Shown one piece after another: positions 31,959-44,142 of a DNA stretch of 64,000 bases. The stretch spans positions 62,001 to 126,000 of the forward strand of contig MCFH01000013.1 of NCBI GenBank assembly GCA_002104945.1, in the 5' to 3' direction. Position numbers and translations under genes: made by a program. The notes beneath the pieces are model-generated. The model was given only the letters and a program-made list of their open reading frames with translations, searched no databases and had not been told where the DNA came from. The stretch's first letter is position 1; each line of letters opens with the position of its first letter. This stretch comes from Piromyces finnis (Eukaryota; Neocallimastigomycota; Neocallimastigomycetes; Neocallimastigales; Neocallimastigaceae).

Positions 31959-34839
31959 ATGAAAATGGATTTTACTTCTCTTTTGTATTATTTATTTGTC
32001 TATATTATATATAAGACAAAAGATCTCAGTACTATCAAAAGTAGCTCATTTTGTGGTGCTTCTAATACCTGTTTTAAAAAAGCTAGAGCATGCAAAACTT
32101 ATTATTACACCGATTATAATAAATATTCAACTTGTGTTACTGAAAAGCTTTTTCGTAATAATATAGAATTTACTGAAAAAGATGCATTTATGAATAAATT
32201 TTATGAAGCATTTAATGTTTCAAATTATGCTGAAAGAAGCAGAAATATCTATTTTGAATTAATACTTCATATATTAAAATTATCAGCTTATGAACCAAAA
32301 TATCAAAGCTTATTTGATAATGTATATCATTCAATCGCTATTGATTTTGATAATTTATATTTTGATCAATCCACAGTTAATGATGACAATTATAATGAAG
32401 TAGCTGAAATATTATATTATAATGATTTAATTAGTAATCAAACCATTTCTGATTCCTATAAAAGATTTTATAATAAAAGTATGGTTAGTGAAAATTTAAC
32501 TTCTATTTATAATATCTTAAATGACAAATATTTCGGAAATACTTTGGACACTAGCGATATCGAATGGATAATCAACAACTTTAATAAGTATAATTTGGAA
32601 TCTCTTGTACTTAAAAAAGATTTAAATAAAACAATGATTTCCGAATTTAATGAAAAATATTTATTAAATTATGATAATTCATTGAATATTTACGATTTGA
32701 TTAAGAATATGGAAAATAAAGAAGTAAGCGAACATAATATTTTTGATATGATTATTAATATTAGTAAAATTCTAGGTAAAAATATTAATATAAAGTATAT
32801 TTTTACTAAGAATAATAAAAGCATGGATAAAATAGATATAGAATCTATTTATCCAAATTGTAAATACTTTGCTGAAACTATTTACAATTTAATATATGAC
32901 TATTATAATTATATTTTATTAAATTATAATAGAGATAATGAAGATGACATCCAAGATTTCAACCCTATATATAACGTTGCGGAAAATAAAATAAACTTCA
33001 CTTTAAAATTTGGAAACACTATTAACATTTTAAATGAAAATAATTTCTATGAATCTATATATAACCCAATTATTTCTTTAAAAAAAAGATATCCAAAAAA
33101 TTTGTATATTTTAAATTCTTTTAATTTAGTACAAAAAATCCAGAACTACATTATTAGCAATTCTGAATTAAAAGAAATTAATAAAGAAATTGTTGATTAT
33201 AATATAGACATAGACTATAATATAGATATTACTGAAATTTTAGATATATATCTTAGGAAAAATACCTTTAAGTATTTAATTGATAATGAAGAATTAAATA
33301 TCTATGCTGGTGATTTAAAAGATTATATTTCTGATACATGTAAAAAATACAATAAAGATAAAGAAAAATACAAATTTTATGCTTTATCTGTTATTGAATT
33401 AGAAGATTATTATAATCAAATTTACGGGGATGAAGATGAAATAACTTATTCAGATATATGTACTGATAACTATGAAAAAATTATTAATAAGTTAGAAGAT
33501 TATAATTTAGATTTGATTGATAATGATCAATTAGAAGAAGACTTTATTAATACCTTTAGTGATATTTATGAATATTTAATAGTATCAAGTGAAATTAATA
33601 AATATATAAATGAAAATCATGATAGTATTCTAGATAAATTTTTAAATGGCGAAACCAAGTCCATAGAAGGTCTTGATAATTATACAGTAGAAAAAATTCG
33701 TAATAAAATTTATGATGATTATCTAAAAAATAAGAATCCAATTAAGAATGCTTTGAAAGATGCTATGTTTACTATCTCCAAACCCGAGTTTATCATATTA
33801 GAAGCTTTAAGAATTTTTTTAAAAAGTTTTGAAATCGGTTTACAAGAATTGGGTAATAGTGCTGAAGTTTTTTTAAATGGTGAAGGTGAAATCCATGATA
33901 GAGGAAGAGCGTATTTTTATACTTCTTTAAGTAGAAGAATTACTTTTAAAAGATATACTTTAAAATTTACAGATCGTGAATACTATAATACTTTTAAAAA
34001 AATATAGAAAATTTAATGGTCTGGGCTCTCACCCACAAGCAAATTTATTAAATTTAATAAGAGAGTACAATGGGCTACAAATAGATAATAATAAAAAATT
34101 TAAATTTACTGAGAGTATTAATGGAAATTCAGTTATATTTGAATATAATGTAGGTAATAATGTAGATGACGTATATAAAAATAAAAAAAAGTTTATGAAA
34201 AAAATGCTGGATCTTTCCTCAGATGTAAAAATTGATGCTGATTTAAAGAAGAAAAAAATAAGAGAATCTGATATGCCGGAAAATGAAAAAGATAAGGAAA
34301 TTGATAAAATTAACAAAGAATCTGCTGATTTAACTAATTATATTATAACCCTTGGTATTGTCGGATCTGAACAAGAGTTAAATTTTTCAAAAGATATTTC
34401 TGGTGTTACTGTTGAAGACCTTTTAAATGACTCAGAAAATAGTATTTTGAAAAAAATAAGTGAAGCCCCATCTACTTATAAAGTTTATTACAGATTTATT
34501 GAACATATTATAAAAACTGAAATTGATTCAAAAAATGAAGGCGTCAATAAAAGCAAGGTTTCAGAATGTATCCTTAAATTATTGTCTAATGTTAATCAGA
34601 TTAAACAAATTAATAATAAATATTCAAAAACAAAAGAAAGTGCTGTTAACGTATCAAATGCTGATTTTGATATGGAATCTACTATAATTAATAATGCCGA
34701 ATCACTTGAAAAATACGTTAATATAAATTTAACAGATCTTAAAAAGAATAATAATCTAAGATTGAAAGGTAAAAATTACTTAAGAAAAATTGTTAAAAAA
34801 AACAAGCAAAATCAAAATAAAATAAAAAAAAACAAATAA
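31959..34839 (+). CDS. Large uncharacterised protein gene in two frames joined at an A-run
   Basis: Family not recognised. ATG 31959 opens a 682-codon frame with a hydrophobic N-terminus (FTSLLYYLFVYIIY, possible signal peptide or anchor) and a Cys-rich patch (SSFCGASNTCFKKARACK). It stops at 34007. A second frame, one base shifted, runs from before 33976 to 34839 and has no ATG until about its 73rd codon, inside sequence that resembles the neighbouring paralogues (LLNLIREYNGLQ...NNKKF). The shift falls in a run of seven A (33996-34002); one A fewer gives one protein of about 960 aa. Sequencing error, a decay frameshift, or slippage on the A-run would each explain this. The tail is very basic (KKNKQNQNKIKKNK). 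Confidence 0.6.
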
Positions 34840-35188
34840 AGTAAAAACTAATGAAAATTAAATAAAATGAAAAAAAAAATATGAAATAAATAAAAATATA
34901 ATATAAAAAAAATTAAATGAAAAGCAAAAAAAAAAAAAAAAAGAAAACAAAAATAAAAATATAAAAATAAAAGTAAAATAAAAAGAAAAGTAAGAAAAAT
35001 AAACAAGTAAATAGTAAAAATGAAATAAAATTTACTTATATAAATTTATTTCTACAAATATTAATATATAATTAGATGTATATATGAGTGTTTCATTATT
35101 TAATTGATTTTTTACTAGTAATATTTAAATATTGAATTATTAAAATACTTAATGGTTTATACTTATTTTTTGAGATTTTCCCTTTTAA
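34840..35188. other. A-rich low-complexity region
   Basis: No gene seen; A-rich runs after the end of the preceding gene, then plain AT-rich sequence. Confidence 0.7.
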
Positions 35189-35775
35189 TTATAATAAATC
35201 TGCATATTTCTTATATCTTTTGTAGTCCTTTAATACCTTATTAAATATTTCAAGTAATCCTTTATTTGGAATATAAATTTCTTTTTTTTTTTTTTTTTAC
35301 TTCTCTTTATTATATTTCGAAATTCCATTAACCATCATTAATAAAAATATTTCATTTTTCATTATTTCTTCATCTTTAATTCCATTATTAATACCTACTT
35401 CTAATTCCTTTTGCCTATTTTCAACAGTACACAGTACATTCTTTTAATTCTATTCATATTTCACTATCCTACATCATAAAAAACATTCTTTTACTTCAAG
35501 TATATCAATGATTATCCTTCATTCTTTTACTACATTCATAGATCCTGTTTCTTTTCAATAATTACAATTTATTATTATTATCAAATGCAAAAACAATAAA
35601 TTAAATATTTTTTCCCCATCATTACTTGTACCTGTTATACCATTCTTCTAACTCTTCATATATCAAAGGTTTATTTTCATTACAAAGTTTTTCATTTCTT
35701 TTTTGGTAAAATCAAAATATTTATAATACTTTTCTCCATCAATTATTGTATATTTATTCTTTTTTTTTCGGAATA
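35189..35775 (-). pseudogene. Decayed gene fragment, AAA-ATPase-like/DUF1703-like
   Basis: Read on the minus strand, short stretches stay protein-like across several frames: GEKYYKYFDFTKKEMKNF (about 35740-35690), then KPLIYEELEEWYNRY (about 35680-35636), then IYIPNKGLLEIFNKVLKDYK near 35275, ending at TAA 35189-35191. The order of an FGFT-x2-E motif, a WYNGY motif and an IPN motif is that of the AAA-ATPase-like (DUF1703) family known to be common in anaerobic fungi. Stops and frame changes separate the pieces, so it is a pseudogene. The assignment rests on motif memory and needs a profile search. Confidence 0.4.
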
Positions 35776-36218
35776 CATTGACCTATCTATATTAATAATA
35801 TCTTTTCTCATTTTTTTATTTTCAATTTGTTTTATAATATCTTCACATTCCTTTAAAAGACAGCTTTTGATATAATTATGATCTTTTTTTTTCCTCTTTA
35901 TAATTTATTTTTTCATCGTATTTTGTATTTTTTTTAAAAAAGTTTAACTTCAATTAAAATATATTCTTTTTTTTATTATTATTAAAATATTTTTCAATAA
36001 GAAATCTGAAATCATATCTACTATATCCACTATTTTCTTCTGAGGTTAAACCCCTAATTTTTAAAAAAACAAAAATATTTACAATAAGCATTTTCATACA
36101 TTTTAGATTAATCATACATGTTGTGATTCAAGTGATACGCACTTAATTTTGATAAATATTCATTTAAATTTTTATAAACTCTTTTAACATCTTTTTCAAA
36201 AAGGCCATTAATAAAATT

Positions 36219-36480
36219 ATTTATTATTTGTTATTTCTAATTTATCTTCTATAATAGTTTTTAATAACGCAATAAAATTTTCTAAAAATTTCCCATTCGG
36301 AATTTTAACATATTTCATATTATTATCAATTTATCGATATAACATACTATTTTTGTATTTTTTAATTTGATTCTTTTCAGTTGATTTGGTTTTATCTAAT
36401 GATAGTTTATTTTACCATCAATGCTTTTATACCCATTATACCACTTTTCTATATCATCATATTTTAGGGGTTTCTATTCT
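36219..36480 (-). pseudogene. Second decayed fragment of the same family
   Basis: Minus strand: KPLKYDDIEKWYNGYKSIDG (about 36470-36415) in one frame and MKYVKIPNGKFLENF (36319 downward) in another. Both echo the fragment at 35189-35775 but are closer together, suggesting an internal deletion. This points to an old tandem duplication now decayed. Confidence 0.38.
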
Positions 36481-36501
36481 ATATTTTTCTCTATTTAAAC
36501 A

Positions 36502-36547
36502 ATTATCATTCATTATAAAAATAACATTTTTTATAATGAATGATAAT
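36502..36547. repeat. Perfect 20-bp inverted repeat
   Basis: Arms ATTATCATTCATTATAAAAA (36502-36521) and its exact complement (36528-36547) around a 6-nt loop. Confidence 0.85.
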
Positions 36548-36549
36548 AT

Positions 36550-39302
36550 TTATAAATTTATATTTTTTATAACTATGATCACTTTCATTATTATTCTCTT
36601 CATTATCAGAAAAATAATAATCATAATAATATATAATGATTAAAACTTTTATTATTTTATTTCTATGTTTATAATATTTATTTTTCCTATTGAAAATAAA
36701 AGAACATATATATAATCATTACTTAAAATATCATTCAATTGATTATAAATTTAATTGAAAAATATAAATTTATAAATATTTTATCGTCTTTTTCACTACT
36801 TTTTTTATTTTTAAAAATAATTTCTATATTATCCATAAATCATTCTAATACTACTTTTAAATTTAGAACATTGTTTTTTGTTTTTATTTAATTTCATATA
36901 ATAGTTATCCTTCATCACATCTTTACATTTTCATTTTCAATTTCAGTTTCTTTTTTTATGTAAATGCATTCTTTTTCAACACTATATTTAATAATATATT
37001 GATCTAGGTTGTTCCTATGATTTTTGTTTATTATTGCAAATAGTATTTAATGTTTACCACTAATATATAATTTTTATTCATACTTCGAAATAGACATTGA
37101 ACTCCTCCCATTTCATATTTTATATATATTAATAATATTTTTCTCATTTTTTCTAAATATTAATTTTAATGAATTTATAGTATAATTATATAGTACTCAT
37201 TAACATTTTACGAGATTTTATATAAACTATTAAAATAACATTTTTCATTCAACAATTTTTAGTATTTAATATTATTTCTATTAATATTAAATTGATATAT
37301 CCTAGTCTATATTTACATACATATTTAAAATTTATTAGCATTACTTAAAATAAATCCTCGTCATTCTTGACATATTTTATAAAGTAAGCTTCCTATAAAA
37401 TTGTATTGAATTCTACTCTGATTAGTATAAGTTACATTGTACTATGAATCATTTTTTGTTATTTATAGACATCTGTTTTTTCATGATTTCCAAATAATTA
37501 TTTATCCATTCAATTATTCAATATTGTTTATTTTTAAAAAATTCTTTTATTACTAATTTTTTAAATATTCAACTTCATTCTATTGTTATTACTTGAGGTC
37601 CGTATTTTTCCTTTAACTAAGTTTTCTATACTACAACATCCTTTTATTATTAATTCATATAAATATTCCTTCAATAAATTATTATCTTGTATTTTTAAGT
37701 AATTTAATTATATTATTCTTTTAATAATAATAGAAAATAAAGTCTATGATTATTATTTTTCTTACATTGATAATATAAATAAAACTTTATTGAAAAAATA
37801 AATAAATTAGTATTACTGTCAACTTTTTCTTTTTTAATTAAATAACTCGCATTATATCTGTTTTTCTCAGAAAAAGTAGAATTTTTTAATATTTATATAT
37901 ATTAATACTAAGTATAAAGTTATTATCTTTTAATTATATACATAATTATAATATAAATATCCTTTATGTTACTATTAATATTTTATTAAACTATAATTTT
38001 TTTGGCTTTTAAATTAAAAAATGGTGAAAGTTATTACTTTAAATTAAATATTTTTTATATTAATTTTTATCAAAATATATACATATATCAAAAATTAAGT
38101 CATATCTTTGATCATTAGAACAATACGTATATTAAATGTTATTACATTCGCAAAATATTTCTTTATAGTATTTATAATTATCAACATTTATATCATAGCA
38201 TAAATAGCCTTTATTCATTAATATATTCGGAAGTACAAGTTATTTTAACAACACAAACTTTTTTTTAAATCTAATCTAATCTTTAAATATTTGCTGAATT
38301 TTAAGCTCATGAACAAGTTATCATTGATAGATATTAATGTTCCATTAATTTACTCATATTTTTGACATGATATAAATGTTTATTATCCAATTTTTTATAT
38401 ACTATGATATACTATAATAAATTATTTTCCAAATTCATCGCTAAACAACATTTTTTATATCTTTAAGAATATTTATTCTATTTATATTTTAATTTTTTAA
38501 AAAAAAAAAAAAAGGGTGTTTAGTGCATTATATTCTTATAGATGTTATAAATAGTCTTTATAATTCATCGAGATTATATTTAGTAAAAATAATCTATATA
38601 AAGCAATTTCATCTATGGCTCTATATAACTTTTAAATATATATATTTCCTATACTTTTTAACTATAAACACACTTTTTCGTTAAAATATTATAACTTCAA
38701 AATAAATAACCTTTGGAAATACTAATTTTTTTTTTCCTACTAACTAATTTAATAGAAATTCTTGTTGATAAAAAGAATCAAATTTTATTAATTTTTTATA
38801 AGTAAAACTTTAAAAAGTTTAAAATTTTTAAATAATACTTTATTTTAATCAAATACTTTCGTTGTGATTGAGTTAATTGAATAACAAATATTAATTAAAT
38901 AAAATAATATTTTTTTTTTTTTTGTTATGTGTTATTATTTCAATTTGTATTGTTTTACATCTATTTTTTAGAATTATATGTTTAAAAAAAAAGTTTAATA
39001 TCAAGATTCCTATTCAAGATTAAATTATATTTTAGAACAAATTGTATTTCCAAATCATTCTTTTATTTTAATAAAACAAGACATTTAATATCATGCGCCA
39101 CTTCCATGTACTTTTTTTTCAATAACGGCAACAAACAATTTGAAACTTTCATTATATTAAAACTTGATACACATGTAACCATAAAAAAAAAAAAAGTTAA
39201 ACCATATTTAATACAAATTAAAAAATAAAAAAAGGAATTTTTTTATATTTGACAATATTGATAATGTGTCGTTTTATTGTTTTATCTTTTAAATATTATA
39301 TT
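36550..39302. other. AT-rich non-coding region
   Basis: No intact gene. Short protein-like shreds occur on the minus strand near 36900-37030 (e.g. NNLDQYIIKYSVEKE), probably more decay of the family to the left. The rest is AT-rich with homopolymers. Confidence 0.55.
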
Positions 39303-39311
39303 TTTAGTTAG

Positions 39312-39313
<2 letters not shown>

Positions 39314-39368
<55 letters not shown>

Positions 39369-39606
39369 GGCATCAAATATTTTAACCTTTATTATTAATT
39401 TAATTAAAATTATAATACATGTAATATAAAAAAATAAAAATAAAAATAAAAATAAAAAAAATATGTTTAAATAAACACAAATGAATAAAAATTGGGTATA
39501 ATGTATTCTAGTAATTTTAATTAAAGTAAGAAAGCCACTATCATACTAAAGTAAAATAATTGTATTTGACTTCCAATGGGACACCGAGCCAAAGATCAAA
39601 ATTTTG
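39314..39606 (-). other. LINE 3' UTR and poly(A) tail
   Basis: 240-nt 3' UTR after the ORF stop, then the conserved end TTTGATGCCGTT and 52 A. The same end precedes a poly(A) tract at 44788-44815, which defines the 3' terminus of the family. Confidence 0.85.
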
Positions 39607-42600
39607 TCATGGAACAAAATTATGATCTCCATTGGTTGCGCTGGCCCTCCTGGCCTGTCTTACTGTTTCTTCAGCATTGACGCTCTTGGATGTTGCTTCA
39701 AACCTTTTGAACATTGTCCATTGCTGGCCAATAGCAAAAGGCATGATTTTGGTTAGAAGTTCCGCGGTTACCGTCAAGAATGGTGTTCCTTCGTTAGTAC
39801 CAGATTGAATCTGACGCTTACAAAGTTCTTTCCATTCCCTTGAATTGTAATTAATATTGTTAAAACTTCTTCCCCCAAGAAGGAATTTAAATATTTTACT
39901 GCACACACTAGAATAATCATACACATTAATATTCACCGGATTATTAGAACTATTACTATCATTAACTAAATTACTATCTAAATTAGAATTATTATCTTCA
40001 CTATTGCTATCATTACTAATATTATTATTTCTATTATTGTTATTATTACTATTGTTACTATTACTATTGTTACTATTACTATTGTTATTACTACTATTGT
40101 TACTATTACTATTAATGTTATTGCTATCTCTACTGATATTATCAATTTCATTATTATTGATAGGACTATTGGAATTACGTTGACTGAAAAAATTTAATAG
40201 CTGGACTATGGAATCATAATGTTTAATACGGATATCTCTAAATGTTGGACAATCTAATAACCAATGTTTAATACTTTGATCTCCACACTTGCAACATGGA
40301 CAGTAGTTAGGACAAACTGGATCAACAAATTTGGCAGCTTTGGCAACTCTAGCATCCAACTTGTATCCGCTTCTTGCTTTCAATAGCCAGTAGAAGCCAT
40401 AGGCAAACTCTGGGTACTCATAACATAATTTAATAAAATCTTTAGTTTCAATAAATTTATTATCATCATAATATTGCGCTTTGATTGAATTCCCTTTGAG
40501 ATCTTTCCAATAAAAGTTTTTAACTGCTTTAACATCTCCATGTTTCTTTAATTTTTTATCAAGTGTCCTACTTGATTTGCACCACGTGTATTTTCTAAAT
40601 TTAGGAATGTAATTGACAAGGTGTGAGATAATACAATTTGAGTTTTTCCATTTGTTAAAACATCTAACCTGAGCTAACGCACATTTGGCTGACAATGGAG
40701 GAATATTCAAATCTTTTGAAATAGAGTATAAAGATATAAACGATACAGCTTTATGAACTCCGGCAACCCATCGTATTCCTTTGTTAACATGCTTCTGAGC
40801 AATCCTAGACCTAGCTTTGTTGGATCCAAGTAATGGTGCAAAGTATGAAACTCTGCTAATCACTTGTGAGTTAAGTACTAGTTTTTTGAAAGGAATAGGA
40901 ATATTAGGATTTCTTAAGAATTTACTGACTGAGAAAAGCCCTTTCAAAACCTTGTTATTAAGAGCTTTAATTACTGGTTTAAGGGACAGATTCTTATCAA
41001 ATGGAACACCAAGATAAGTATAACAATCAGTAGTTGGAATGGGTTGTCCTGCTAAGTAAAATGTTGGATCTCTCTTGTTCTGATTTTCTATTGATTCAGG
41101 ACGAATCACCATCGTTGAACATTTCTGGATACCAAATTCCATTTCATTATACAAGGCCCATTCATTAACTCTTCTAAGCATCTTTTTTAAGCATCCTCTT
41201 GTTGGAGCACAAATAACTATATCATCTGCAAAAAGTCCACCACAGCATCGAGTGTCACCTAAACTGACTCCGAGATCTTCACACTCTTTAAATATATCAT
41301 TAATAAAGAGATTAAAGAGAATAGGAGAAAGTGGGCAACCTTGACGGACTCCTTTCTTCACATCAAAAGATTTCGAGAATTGTCCATCTAATTTGACATT
41401 AGCCTTAGATGTTAAATATAAATTTTTGATAAATTGTAAACTCTTACCTCGGATTCCTAAACAATCTAATTTATGGAGAATATTACCGATTGGGACTGAA
41501 TCGTATGCTTTCCTGAGATCTAAAAAGGCCAAATATGTCTCTTTATTATCTAATTGACGTCTACGGCATATTTCTTGGATTGAAATGAAAAGACTAATAC
41601 TTTCTTCCTTTTTTCGAAAACCAAATTGTTCAGGTCTAATGAAATTATTCTTTAAACCATATTCTGAGATTCTAGTGGTGACAATTTTGGAAATCAACTT
41701 AATACCATTATTGATAAGTGATATACCTCGATAGTTATCACAATCTGTCAAATCTCCCTTCTTAGGAATAGAAACAATACTGGATTCATTCCATGAGTTG
41801 GGGAAATCTCCATCCCAAATACGGTTGAATAATTTAAGAATAAAATTTAAACCATGAGCATCATTATCTGAAGTAGTATTACCAGAAGAATTATTATCTG
41901 TAGCATTATTAGAATCATTACTTGATGGAACTAATGCTTTGTAAAATTCAATTGGAATACCATCCGGACCAGATGCTTTATAATTTGGAGTAGAGAGGAT
42001 AGCTGACTTGACTTCATCAATACTAATATCTTGGTTGATATCCCACTCATCAAGCATAGGAAGTGAAAAACGTTTATTCATTGGTTCTTCATACCAATGC
42101 TCCAAATCAAGACTTACACCACTTGGATCTGATGCAAGGTTTTCGAAATGATCATGCCACACTTCTAGTTGTTCTTCCGTAGCAACAACTAATTCTCCAT
42201 TTTTATTTTTAATTGGTTGAGCAATAAAGAAAGAATCTTTTCCAATTTTTGCAGTTTTCTTGATCCATTTCCAGGCCTTCTTAGGATTATGACTCTTCAT
42301 ATACTCACATCCTGTTTTAATCCAATGAAGATATTCTTGCTTCCTAAATTCATTACATCTTTTGTGGATGTAATCAATGAGTTTACGGTAGATTTTAATT
42401 CTTTTAATAAATTCATCTATATCATAAATTCTTTCTTTTTTAAATCTCTTATACAACTTCATTTTGATTTTTTGGAGATTAAAAATTTGTTGTGAAATAT
42501 GAAATGAAGACTTTATAACATTATTTGCTGAGGTAATACTGAGCTCGTCTGCAATTGAAAAAGCAGTTGAAGTAAACTCTTTGGAAAGTTCATCTGTAGA

Positions 42601-44142
42601 AACATTAGGATCGTTGAATTTTGCTGAAAGAATTTGGAATTTATTATGACTGAGAATAGATTCCTTTTCCTCAATACATTTTAATCTATTCCATTTCAGA
42701 ATTTTCTTAGGAACATTAAAGTCATTAGAAAAATCTTCCATAGGAATAATTTTACCATTAATAAGAAGTGGCTTATGGTCTGATACAGGATAAAAATTAT
42801 TTATAAATGATCCTGAGTGAATAAGATCTTTCATCTTCGAATTGATAAGAGCATGGTCAATGTCGGAAGATTGATCACCTCGAGTCCAAGAGATAGTCGA
42901 CCCTCTAAGCGGAAGAATTTCCCAATCTCCTAATCCATTAGTTGATAACCAGTTGGATAATTTTACTTTAGACATATTAAAATCACCAACAAGAATCGAT
43001 GGATGGGATGAATGAGTTTGTAACCACAAGCGAACTTCTAACTTTGCATGATCAACATAGATGTTGTGATGACTATGAGGCATATAAACATTACCAATCG
43101 AGCATTTGAATCTATTCCAGAGACTAAAAGTATAAATAGAAATAATATACTTTCCAGAGAAGTTTTCAAGTGAGGCTTGACATGAATTGTGAAAACCTAA
43201 ATATAAACCTCTCATTCCCGGAACTGATTCGTCAGCTTTCTTGAAAAAGTGTCTATAGTTTCGCAAAGTAACACGACAAGGATAATCTGTATTCGATCCA
43301 GAACCATTACCAGTTTCTTGGAAACATAAGAATAATGGTTTGAAAATAGCTGTGAAATAGCTAATACTATCTCTCTTTTCGTGATTCCACCCATTGGTGT
43401 TCCAACTAAGACAAAAAGAAAAGTTATCAGGCTTGTTGGATGAGGAAGAATCGTTGCTATTATTATTATTATTAAAGTCATCGTTATTAATGGATGATGC
43501 ATCAGAGGAATAAGTAGAACTATTACTAGATGGCTGTGAAACTGAAGAACTATCAACTATTGAACTGTTATCAGAGTTGATAGAGCTATTAAAATTAAAT
43601 GTTGAATGTTGAGATTGAAATTGTGTTTGCTGTAGATCTGGAATATTTTCATGATTGGAAACTTGTTGAAGATCTTGTTGAAGATCTAGTTGAAGATCGG
43701 ATTGTTGATGAGATTGTTGAACTGATTGTTGAACTGATTGTTGAAATGATTGTTGAATAGAATGTTGATGTTTATTAGAAACTAAAATTTTACGTTTGAG
43801 AGTGGAAAAAGTGTATTTGTGATTCCTTCTACTACGAGCTGAAAAGGAAATTGAGGTAACTGAAAGTTTCTTCTTTAACATGTGTAAGATTTTAATACAA
43901 TCTTTCGATGAACCATGAACCTTGACTAAGAAAAAGTGATCATTGAAAGTCTGAAAATATTTAACACTAATAACTGAATTAAATTTATCTTCTAGAATAA
44001 CCTCGAGTTTTTCCCATAGCATATTTACTGACCATGATCGAATACCACGGATAAAGAAGGAGCGAATATCATCTAAGGGGATACCATAAGACCGGGTACC
44101 ACGTCTAATATAATTCTTGTCTTTAATATAAAGGACTGACAT
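39607..44142 (-). CDS. LINE ORF: APE endonuclease, reverse transcriptase, zinc knuckle
   Basis: 1511-aa protein for target-primed reverse transcription. The first 115 residues are basic with an RRM-like feel, followed by a Q- and S-rich low-complexity region. APE-type endonuclease (about residues 245-470): LSWNTNGW, CFQETG with the catalytic Glu, VGDFNM, SSDIDHAL and VSDHKPLL. Reverse transcriptase (about 700-1010): FLDLRKAYDSVP, GVRQGCPLSPILFN, and the catalytic FADD in GGLFADDIVI near residue 971. A C-terminal CCHC motif (CPCCKCGDQSIKHWLLDC, about residue 1285) is followed by a long Ser/Asn run. No separate ORF1 was found. The frame is intact with all catalytic motifs, so it could be active. 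The exact LINE clade cannot be settled without a tree. Confidence 0.96.
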   Translation of the reverse strand: MSVLYIKDKNYIRRGTRSYGIPLDDIRSFFIRGIRSWSVNMLWEKLEVILEDKFNSVISVKYFQTFNDHFFLVKVHGSSKDCIKILHMLKKKLSVTSISFSARSRRNHKYTFSTLKRKILVSNKHQHSIQQSFQQSVQQSVQQSHQQSDLQLDLQQDLQQVSNHENIPDLQQTQFQSQHSTFNFNSSINSDNSSIVDSSSVSQPSSNSSTYSSDASSINNDDFNNNNNSNDSSSSNKPDNFSFCLSWNTNGWNHEKRDSISYFTAIFKPLFLCFQETGNGSGSNTDYPCRVTLRNYRHFFKKADESVPGMRGLYLGFHNSCQASLENFSGKYIISIYTFSLWNRFKCSIGNVYMPHSHHNIYVDHAKLEVRLWLQTHSSHPSILVGDFNMSKVKLSNWLSTNGLGDWEILPLRGSTISWTRGDQSSDIDHALINSKMKDLIHSGSFINNFYPVSDHKPLLINGKIIPMEDFSNDFNVPKKILKWNRLKCIEEKESILSHNKFQILSAKFNDPNVSTDELSKEFTSTAFSIADELSITSANNVIKSSFHISQQIFNLQKIKMKLYKRFKKERIYDIDEFIKRIKIYRKLIDYIHKRCNEFRKQEYLHWIKTGCEYMKSHNPKKAWKWIKKTAKIGKDSFFIAQPIKNKNGELVVATEEQLEVWHDHFENLASDPSGVSLDLEHWYEEPMNKRFSLPMLDEWDINQDISIDEVKSAILSTPNYKASGPDGIPIEFYKALVPSSNDSNNATDNNSSGNTTSDNDAHGLNFILKLFNRIWDGDFPNSWNESSIVSIPKKGDLTDCDNYRGISLINNGIKLISKIVTTRISEYGLKNNFIRPEQFGFRKKEESISLFISIQEICRRRQLDNKETYLAFLDLRKAYDSVPIGNILHKLDCLGIRGKSLQFIKNLYLTSKANVKLDGQFSKSFDVKKGVRQGCPLSPILFNLFINDIFKECEDLGVSLGDTRCCGGLFADDIVICAPTRGCLKKMLRRVNEWALYNEMEFGIQKCSTMVIRPESIENQNKRDPTFYLAGQPIPTTDCYTYLGVPFDKNLSLKPVIKALNNKVLKGLFSVSKFLRNPNIPIPFKKLVLNSQVISRVSYFAPLLGSNKARSRIAQKHVNKGIRWVAGVHKAVSFISLYSISKDLNIPPLSAKCALAQVRCFNKWKNSNCIISHLVNYIPKFRKYTWCKSSRTLDKKLKKHGDVKAVKNFYWKDLKGNSIKAQYYDDNKFIETKDFIKLCYEYPEFAYGFYWLLKARSGYKLDARVAKAAKFVDPVCPNYCPCCKCGDQSIKHWLLDCPTFRDIRIKHYDSIVQLLNFFSQRNSNSPINNNEIDNISRDSNNINSNSNNSSNNNSNSNNSNSNNSNNNNNRNNNISNDSNSEDNNSNLDSNLVNDSNSSNNPVNINVYDYSSVCSKIFKFLLGGRSFNNINYNSREWKELCKRQIQSGTNEGTPFLTVTAELLTKIMPFAIGQQWTMFKRFEATSKSVNAEETVRQARRASATNGDHNFVP

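Noticed and set aside
33976-34839. Separate 287-aa gene starting at 33976
   Set aside because: The start codon there is GTG inside the overlap; the first ATG is about 72 codons on, within family-like sequence. Better read as the second part of the gene starting at 31959.
39110-39145. Another LINE 3' tail (T-run then AATAACGGCAACAAAC)
   Set aside because: Only a loose match to the AACGGCATCAAAT end and no flanking duplication found.
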